From Dendrocalamus latiflorus (lineage: Eukaryota; Streptophyta; Magnoliopsida; Poales; Poaceae), in the NCBI GenBank assembly GCA_017311315.1, contig CM029617.1, positions 7,825,820 to 7,889,819 on the forward strand: a stretch of DNA of 64,000 nt. Reading direction: 5' to 3'. A program made the position numbers and the translations under genes. The notes beneath the pieces are model-generated. The model had not been told where the DNA came from, ran no database searches, and was given only the letters and a program-made list of their open reading frames with translations. This document shows, in pieces, positions 57,587 to 64,000 of this stretch (positions are counted from its first letter, which is position 1; the number at the start of each line of letters is the position of its first letter).

Positions 57587-59823
57587 TAGGGGGTGTAATC
57601 GGGTCGGATTCAGACGAATATTATTTATACCATATCCTAACCTATATTTTTTTGAATTCAGAATCGGATACGATAAGATTAGATATGAATACGAATTCAA
57701 AGTAATCGTAATTTCGGATACGGTACCATTGGGACAGAAACACGATAGTTTCGAATCGAAAACGGATAATATATGTGGATAGTATATGCATACATAAAGG
57801 AACATACACTGGACCATGCCACCATCACTTTAAGCCTTCAACTAGCAATAAATTCATCTAGATTACTTAAGTACTATAGACAACACAACATAAGTTCAAC
57901 ATAAGCGATAAATTCATATATAAGTTTGAAAATCGATAAATTCATGCATAATTTCGAAAACCGATAAATTCATACACAAGTTCAACATAAGCGGGGAGGA
58001 TTGGTGGTGACTAGCTAGAGTGGCTAGCCTCTAGAGTTAGGTTAGGACTTGAGTAAAATCTAGACCGGTTGATGTTAATGATGGTTGATGGGCTGAGCTA
58101 GTTAGGGTAATAATTTGCTTGTCGGATATCTAGTTAGATAGTATCCAGTTTACCGATGCTATTCGATCGGATTTTAACTCTCCTATTTTCGCTATTGTAT
58201 CCGATAATGTTGTAATATTTGCGGTATAAGCAAAGATATAAATATAATTCCAATATAATCATAAAAGCACACCAAAGGTATCAATTCATATATATAAGAC
58301 ATAACAAGTATGTAATCATATGAATTGAACATTTTATTCATGATATACCACATATTCAAGAATAGAAACAATGTTACTCTAGACATGAATATGTATGACA
58401 AATTATATAGCAAGTGCTAGTCAAGTCTATCAACTAAATCAAGGTTAATTGATTATTTGTGCTCTCAAAATGTAGGGTTGCACAAGATCAAACTTGGCCG
58501 TCCCGCTACTAAATCATATACTCTTCCTTGATTGGTTATGCCAAATAATTAATTCAGTCTTTTGAGCTCTAGATGCAAACTCTACAATTTCAAGATCATA
58601 ACATGTTCAGCATGTGTACATTCAGACAGCAGCATACAAACTACACAAGCTAACTTCTGCTTCAACAAATGAGGCTAACTTGTCAAAATTATCTCCTAAT
58701 AGATCAATGTATGAGCATGCTATAATCTGAAAACAGTATGGACCGAAAGGCACAAGAACACATCAAAAGCTAGAGACTGTCTCCCAGAATCACAAACTAA
58801 TTATGACAGCAGGATTAATATTGACTAGAGCTCAAAGACTAAAGTAACCAATCTCAATATATGATCTATATCATCATCGAGCATCCAAATATCCCATAAG
58901 CAATCTATGTTTCCCAGTGCCAGGTAATGTAAAGAAGATTAACAAACTAGCACAGCACACAGATTGCAGAAGAAGAATCATAGAACCACTCACGGGACCG
59001 GCGATATTCGAAATCACCAGAAGAACAGGGGCTAGGCACGCTTGCGCGCTGTCCCAGAAAACCTATTGCCCTCACACCACCGTGAGAGAGAGCAGTAGGC
59101 ACGGAGATACAAAGCCCTCTCGCCGAAGTGAAGCCCACAGGGAGGAGCCTGCCAAGCACCTCGCCGGAACACCAGGGGATCAAAGTAGTCAAGCACCACA
59201 AGCCAAAAACTCAAAGAAAGAAAGGAGGAGCTCACTGTAGTTCTTTCCCCCAACCAAAAAAACCGGTCGCAATTTATAGCCAAGAGAGAGGGGAGGGGAT
59301 GAGCACTCGGCGGCGTCACCAAACGGTCGGGACCGGGTCTCACGCACTACCACCGCACCCCATCCTCACCTCTCATCCGGATCTGAGGACCGATTCTTGC
59401 GGGAAGAAGAGGAGCGGCGCAACTCACGGGAGAGGGGAGATGCGAGCCGCACGGGAGGAGTTGCACGGGAGAACGAGCCGCACGGGAGAACGGGCCGCCA
59501 ACCGACCCGCTGAGCCCGCCACCTTCGCCGTGCAGCCTCCCCTGAACCGTCGCCCCTCCAGAAACCCCGCTCGCTCTAGGTCACGGGGAGGAATCGGCCT
59601 CCCCCTTTTGTCTCCCTTTGGCCCACCGACAGGTGGGCCCCTTTTCTTCTCTTTTTTTATCAAATGGAAAATTACCATTTTGCCCTTAGCACATATAACA
59701 GATAATAGCTATTTAATATCGATCGAATTTGATACCGGATACTAAATTACCGTCCCATATATTCAGTACCGATGGATTCAATGCCGGATCGTTCAAGATT
59801 AGTATGTATCATTTGTACCCCTA
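57587..59823. mobile_element. hAT-type element, complete, 2.2 kb, with internal promoter-like region
   Basis: Ends TAGGGGGTGTAATC (57587) and ATTTGTACCCCTA (to 59823) are imperfect inverted repeats. The 8-bp flanks ATCCTGAT and ATCTTTAT agree at six positions. Subterminal sequence matches the element at 13952-14869 (ATTCAGACGAATATT and ACCATATCCTAACCTATATTT at the left; a GATACTGAATT-like part at the right). The interior 58917-59660 is GC-rich with a TATA box and splice donor on the minus strand. No transposase domain was found. Confidence 0.72.
58988..59279 (-). promoter_or_regulatory. Promoter and first-exon-like segment inside the hAT element
   Basis: On the minus strand, CTATAAATT (59271-59279) is a TATA box. 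About 250 bp of CT-rich leader-like sequence follows, then GGTCCCGTGAGT, a good splice donor at 58988-58993. It may be the old transposase promoter or a captured host promoter. The frames in it have no signature. Confidence 0.4.
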
Positions 59824-60134
59824 ATCTTTATAGGCATTCTGAGGGCTCAGCCACACCTCTCAGATCTTTTTTTTGGGAACCAAGTACCGAAGGACCGATG
59901 GTACCTGTCTACTTGATTATGCCTTGCCGACTTCATTTTTTCCTTTGATTCTTCAGAGTTCAGGTACGTGGCACCGATCCATTGAAAAAAAAGGATTATA
60001 AATTATTGGTACCACGACGCTCCACGTCGAGAGCATATCTATCACGTTAACCTAATAACCTCACGACACGATCATGCAGTGGGATCCAATGCTCGCTGAT
60101 TAAACGCGTACGTAGTAGTATAATAGTACTACTA
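59824..60134. other. Intergenic, nothing recognised
   Basis: No coding or repeat signal. Confidence 0.5.
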
Positions 60135-60372
60135 TGTTCTTTTTACCGTGGATTATAATTTTTAACTGTGGTTTATATAGTTTTTAGATCATTCTAGAGA
60201 GTATAGAATAAGATAAATCCACATACAATTTTGGTTTATATAAATAAAATCGTATAGTATGTACTACAATTAACTTATAAACTATATCCTAAAAAGTCAT
60301 TTTATTTAAAAGATAATTACTTAAAAAGTCAAAAAAATAGCTTTAAAAAACTAAAAGGGAGAGGCCTACAAG
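60135..60372. mobile_element. MITE family B, copy 2
   Basis: AGTATGTACTACAATTAACT, TATCCTAAAAAGTCATTTTA and AAAGATAATTACTT align with 4505-4726. The ends are poorly kept. Confidence 0.5.
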
Positions 60373-60406
60373 CAAGAGAAGGCATCAGATTTCGGAGATT
60401 CCATTT

Positions 60407-60427
60407 GGGGGGGGGGGGGGGGGGGGG
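60407..60427 (+). repeat. Poly-G tract (21 G)
   Basis: An uninterrupted run of 21 G following CATTT; true length uncertain. Confidence 0.85.
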
Positions 60428-60935
60428 ATATGTAATCTAAAAAGTGTTAGGATATCGGAAAAGTTTTACCTTTCTCTTTTGATACATTCTTCTTTATGCA
60501 AAGATCAAAAGTTGCAAGAAAAAAGATAGGGATAAAATAAAGGAGTGACCACTAGAACAGTATGCCAGGTAAAAAAAGTTGATGAGGAAAAGATTGTTAA
60601 GATATGATTGCTTCAGCAACGACCGATGCTTACCTGGTGGATCCGAAAGGACAGAGAATAACTCAGTAAATCAATGACCATACTTGTGTTACATTTGCTA
60701 TTGCATGAACCCGTTCTTTTTTGGGGGTGGAAATGCTAAAGCAAATGAATAGATTACGAGTAGCAAGGATATTTTCTTCTACACACTCTTCCGTCAGCAC
60801 AGCTTAACATTATTCACAATATCATAGTTTTGCAGTTTACATAATTAAGTAAAACCATGTTCCCGAGGCTCTGTAGTGACTATTTTTAAGACTTGTTAGC
60901 AGACCGCAGCATAGGTGTGCATGTAATCCTTCAGA
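60428..60935. other. Intergenic, nothing recognised
   Basis: AT-rich, no signal. Confidence 0.5.
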
Positions 60936-61343
60936 TGTGATGATCATTAGATCATTACAAAGCACCGTCACGACAACAGTCGGACGGTATCGGTTTGATT
61001 GGGATGAGGAGAAGGCTATAGATGAGAAAGAGAAAACTTAATAGAGAGACTACATTGATTTATCTTTATTGCTTGATTTCAATAGATAACAAATACTTAG
61101 TATTATATAGTCGGCATAAGCAGATTGAAAACAAATAACTAATTCTATATATAAGAGATTGGAATCTTATCAAATCATATCTTCCTATCCGTAAGGGATT
61201 AATATCTAATTAAATCATAACTAACAATATCTTTTAACTAATCTGGCTGCTGCCCTTTACTTGTGTGCCAATGCAACTGGCCCATATGACATAAGCGGTT
61301 GCTACAATACCACATGTATTGTTCACGCATGAGCACGTGATAA
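60936..61343 (-). repeat. LTR of the small retroelement (3' LTR)
   Basis: Matches 62035-62417 along its length (GATCATTA, AGTCGGCATAA, CTTGTGTGCCAATG, GTACTGTTCA-type blocks) but is clearly diverged, so the insertion is old. Confidence 0.78.
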
Positions 61344-61704
61344 CTTCTCCCCCCATCGGCGACAGCTCGTCCTCGAGCTATGGTGACGGCCATGGCTACA
61401 GCCTTAAGAGATCCCAAGTTGACGAGAGACTGTGATGTTTACCGATGACCTTAAAGACCGTGGCCTCCACATACAGATTCAGCAACATTGATAGTATCTA
61501 CAATCACCACGGCAAGCGTGATGGCAACCATGGCAAGCATGGCGGCAACCACGACCGCATTGTGGTAGGCTTCCACGATACGATTGCCACGGCAGGCTTT
61601 AGCAGGGCCATAAGGCCTTTAGCAACACCACGATAGAGCATGGTAGGGTCGCGGCGGCTGTCGATAGTACCACTGTAGGTCGCTGCAGCAACATAATTGC
61701 CGTG

Positions 61705-61989
61705 CTAGGCTTCGATAGAACATAGCTGCCGCGACAGGGCTGCAGCAGGTGTCGACGGAACCGCGACTGCCACAACATGTTCTAGTGACGCCGCGGCGAC
61801 TGCTGGGAACAGCGTTGCTATCGCCTCTTGTTGCGTCTTCTTCTGATTCGTAATCATTTTCTCTAAGGTGGTATGCATGTCGAGAACGATGGCCGCTATC
61901 TTCTTGTCATTGTCATTGGTATTAGTGGCTATCTTGTTGGCATTAGGCTTTATCATGGCAAACAACTCAACAACAGGTCTTGTAGCCAT
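61705..61989 (-). pseudogene. Short gag-like ORF of the small retroelement
   Basis: ATG at 61989, 30 bases after the PBS, starts MATRPVVELFAMIKPNANKI. A predicted coiled coil follows (KKIAAIVLDMHTTLEKMI), then an Ala-rich tail, 95 aa in all. Position and character suggest the N-terminus of a Ty3/gypsy Gag. No capsid core or zinc knuckle, so it is a remnant. Confidence 0.5.
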
Positions 61990-62017
61990 GGTAAACAAAA
62001 GTCGCGAGAAGAGATCG

Positions 62018-62032
62018 GCTGCTCTGATACCA
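62018..62032 (-). other. Primer-binding site of the small retroelement
   Basis: Minus strand TGGTATCAGAGCAGC, initiator tRNA-Met type, two bases from the LTR end. Confidence 0.85.
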
Positions 62033-62034
62033 AA

Positions 62035-62417
62035 TATGATAATCCTTAGATCATTATGGGGTAAAACACCATTAGAACAGCTTGGCGGTGGCAACCTGAT
62101 TAGGATAAAGAGCAAACTATAGATGAGAGAGAAAAACATTATCAGAGAGATTAAATTAATTCATCTTTATTACTTTATTTCAATAGATGATAAACATTTA
62201 GCCTTATACAGTCGGCATAAACAGATAGTAAACAAATAAGTAATTCCACCTTAAAGTACTGATATCTAATCAAATCATAACTAATAATATCTCTTAACTA
62301 ATCTCGCTATTGCCCTTTCCTTGTGTGCCAATGTTACTGACCTACGTCACATAGACGGTTGCTGCAGTACCATATGTACTGTTCATGCGTGTGTGAACAG
62401 TAACTCTACGCGTGACA
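62035..62417 (-). repeat. LTR of the small retroelement (5' LTR)
   Basis: Minus strand starts TGTCACGCGTAGAG and ends at ...GGATTATCATA next to the PBS; the terminal CA is mutated to TA. Confidence 0.78.
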
Positions 62418-62716
62418 TCAGTACTCCAGCCTAGTGGTTCTGATCTTTCGGCTGTAACAGCAGATGCTTTGAGTGCAACATGTGATATGTCTGTGATGCA
62501 CCACTTACTGGGGAAGGAACAACAATGATTTTTTTAATCCTGTCAGCCTGAAAGTTTTATGTACACCATCCCGTAAGAATCAAAACCAAATCCTTAGAAG
62601 TTGGTATGATAAATAATTAGATTTCACAGGATTATTAGTAGAATACAGTATGTCAACTGCTAAGACAACTATATATAATGAAAGTTCAGAACTGAGTTGC
62701 CTTTTTCTATTGCCCC
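62418..62716. other. Intergenic, nothing recognised
   Basis: No coding or repeat signal. Confidence 0.5.
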
Positions 62717-62988
62717 GATCGATTGGGCTTGAGCTTCTAGCTTTTGACTTATTTTTCACTATTCATAAATTTCGTCTTTTTCTGAACTTTTGACTTTTTG
62801 TTGAGCTTTTTTGCCGGTTCTTTTTTCCGTATGTGTTTGTATTATACGTAATGGACTAACATATTTTTTATATTTTTTATATTTTTTAAATTTAATTATG
62901 CTAAATAAGCCTCTGTCAGCTACAGTGTTTTTTTCAGCCAGCTACAGTGTTTTCAGCCATAAACCACCAAAAACAAGCCCAACTGATC
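62717..62988. mobile_element. MITE family A, copy 2
   Basis: Inverted ends GATCGATTGGGCTTG (62717) and CAAGCCCAACTGATC (to 62988). The interior matches 1866-2134 in reverse orientation. The best-preserved copy in the window; a CAGCTACAGTGTTTT segment is duplicated inside it. Confidence 0.8.
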
Positions 62989-63583
62989 ATCATAAGCCAT
63001 AAGTAGTAAAGGAGTGAAGTACATCATGAAGAGAAACTAACAATTAATGTAAGAAAGCACACGTACGCGGGGAACCATTATTTGAATTTTCATTGTGAAT
63101 TTCTCCATCACAACGTTCTAACTCTTGTGCTCGATTGTACCTTTAGTACAGATGTGCTATTCTGTAATTAAGTCACTAAGGCTACAAAAATGAAAATAGA
63201 TAAAAATAACTGTAGCCAAATAGTGTACAATCCAACCCCAGCTCGAATTTTCTGCAAATAGAAATAACAACTTCAAGTTAGGTTACCTTTTATGGTAATG
63301 CTGTGTTATCAAAAACCGAACATAAGCAAGAAATAGACAGCGCCCAAATTCATCAGAATAAATTGACCACACAAACTAGAAAAATATATTGTAATTGGGG
63401 ATCATTTTTTCATTACGCAATGTCTAAAACCAAGGTGATTGCACTAAAAAATTGTGACCAATTATTATACCAGGGTAAAGTACGTGAAGCCAGAATTGAG
63501 TATTAAATGCACCAAGGCTCTGCTAATAAGTTTGATTCACAACTGTCTTAAGCGATTTCAGGGGAAAAGGCTACAGAATTCAA
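62989..63583. other. Intergenic, nothing recognised
   Basis: AT-rich; a 67-codon frame at 63303-63506 has no signature. Confidence 0.5.
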
Positions 63584-64000
63584 AATATGAATTTGAAGAT
63601 CACCAACTCTGTTAATTCAGCACTCCTAATAATAATTTAGTGTAGAAAAGAGATCAAAAAAGGTCATCCATAATTTTTTGCTAGTGATTTATTGAAGGAG
63701 CACAATTGGCATAGCCAACTGGAAGGAAGAGATCTCAAAATAATATCAAAGCTCAGCCAAGTTAATTTCTAGTCATTATGTACTTTATTGAGGATCTCTG
63801 TGTTTACCACTCTATCTGTGTCATTCTATTTGGGAACAATGGAAGTAAGAGCGAGTGCTCAAACATGCCAATTATCTGAGGACAGAGGTGAAGGCACAGG
63901 AACCACAGAGGGCGTTCATGCATGGATATTAGTTGAGCTCCATACCCGTCATCTTTACCAAAATGATGTCTCTCGTACAACTTTCTAATACCAAACTTGT
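63584..64000. repeat. Dispersed repeat R, copy 3 (cut by window end)
   Basis: Matches 47971-48388 with about half a dozen substitutions and indels, same orientation. The sequence before it differs from copies 1 and 2, so this is a separate copy and not part of the contig overlap. Confidence 0.82.

Larger units (their letters stand above)
52047..58553. repeat. Near-identical duplicate of 45456-51946 (overlapping contig ends)
   Basis: Every feature from the last 511 bp of LTR7 through the truncated hAT element recurs in the same order and orientation, offset about 6.6 kb, with mostly one-base indels. The right-hand contig starts inside an LTR, and the left-hand contig ends at AAATAATTAAT, which matches 58543-58553. 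This is the pattern of two contigs (or two haplotypes) that overlap but were scaffolded with a false gap. Confidence 0.9.
60936..62417 (-). mobile_element. Small pol-less LTR retroelement (about 1.5 kb)
   Basis: Two direct repeats (60936-61343 and 62035-62417) flank about 690 bp. On the minus strand the order is LTR, PBS (62018-62032), short gag-like ORF, a 3' segment reading CTCGAGGACGAGCTGTCGCC and GATGGGGGGAGAAG (a polypurine-like tract and a typical gypsy 3' end), then LTR. The flanks TCAGA and TCAGT could be a one-base-diverged target duplication. Size and content resemble TRIM/small non-autonomous elements. Confidence 0.75.

Noticed and set aside
58917..59745. Frames inside the hAT element as captured genes
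   Set aside because: Short, overlapping on both strands, and without domains; the region looks like promoter and leader sequence.

Overview
The window is nuclear DNA of a grass (Poaceae, probably a panicoid; the species cannot be fixed from sequence alone). Evidence: a GC-rich two-exon phosphatidylcholine:diacylglycerol cholinephosphotransferase (ROD1/PDCT) gene of monocot style, intron-rich plant Sec14 exons, Tourist/Harbinger and hAT MITEs, Ac/Ds-like ends, and Ty1/copia and Ty3/gypsy LTR elements. Two host loci are recognisable; most of the rest is transposon-derived.

Layout. 1-781: 5' end of a minus-strand Ty1/copia element (gag, PBS, short LTR). 913-4928: MITEs, a small tandem repeat and intergenic DNA. 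5946-6700: 3' end of a chromodomain Ty3/gypsy element. 7091-10253: Sec14/CRAL-TRIO lipid-transfer gene, plus strand, lacking its first exon and carrying frame lesions. 10858-13344: intact ROD1/PDCT gene, minus strand, with a Tourist MITE in its intron. 13605-15873: nested transposons (hAT element holding a solo LTR; Ds-like element inside an inverted-repeat element). 16041-17162: poly-G, a perfect hairpin and a direct repeat.

17772-47548 is one long-inverted-repeat (foldback) element whose left arm is interrupted at 17888-45966 by a 28-kb complex of seven ~3.45-kb LTRs. The element reads on the minus strand and is a gag-only, pol-less gypsy derivative (TR-GAG type): LTR1-internal-LTR2-internal-LTR3, then LTR4 to LTR7 in tandem, separated by identical 13-bp spacers that look like shrunken primer-binding-site regions. 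One 5-bp target duplication (CAACA) flanks the whole complex, so it appears to come from one insertion that later expanded. Each internal domain also carries a leader ORF upstream of gag whose C-terminus resembles a double-stranded-RNA-binding domain.

47549-51946 holds a segmental duplicate with a shrunken copy of the foldback element and the start of a hAT element. A 100-N gap follows (51947-52046), and 52047-58553 then repeats 45456-51946 almost base for base. This is best read as two overlapping contig ends joined by a false gap, so every feature there is probably counted twice. 57587-59823 is a complete 2.2-kb hAT-type element with an internal promoter-like region. 60936-62417 is a small two-LTR retroelement without pol. 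62717-62988 is another MITE, and the window ends in a third copy of a repeat seen near 48 kb and 54.6 kb.

Caution: the LTR copies and the two contig-end copies differ largely by one-base homopolymer indels, which suggests imperfectly polished long-read sequence. Frameshifts reported here (gag copy 2, Sec14) may partly be base-calling errors.
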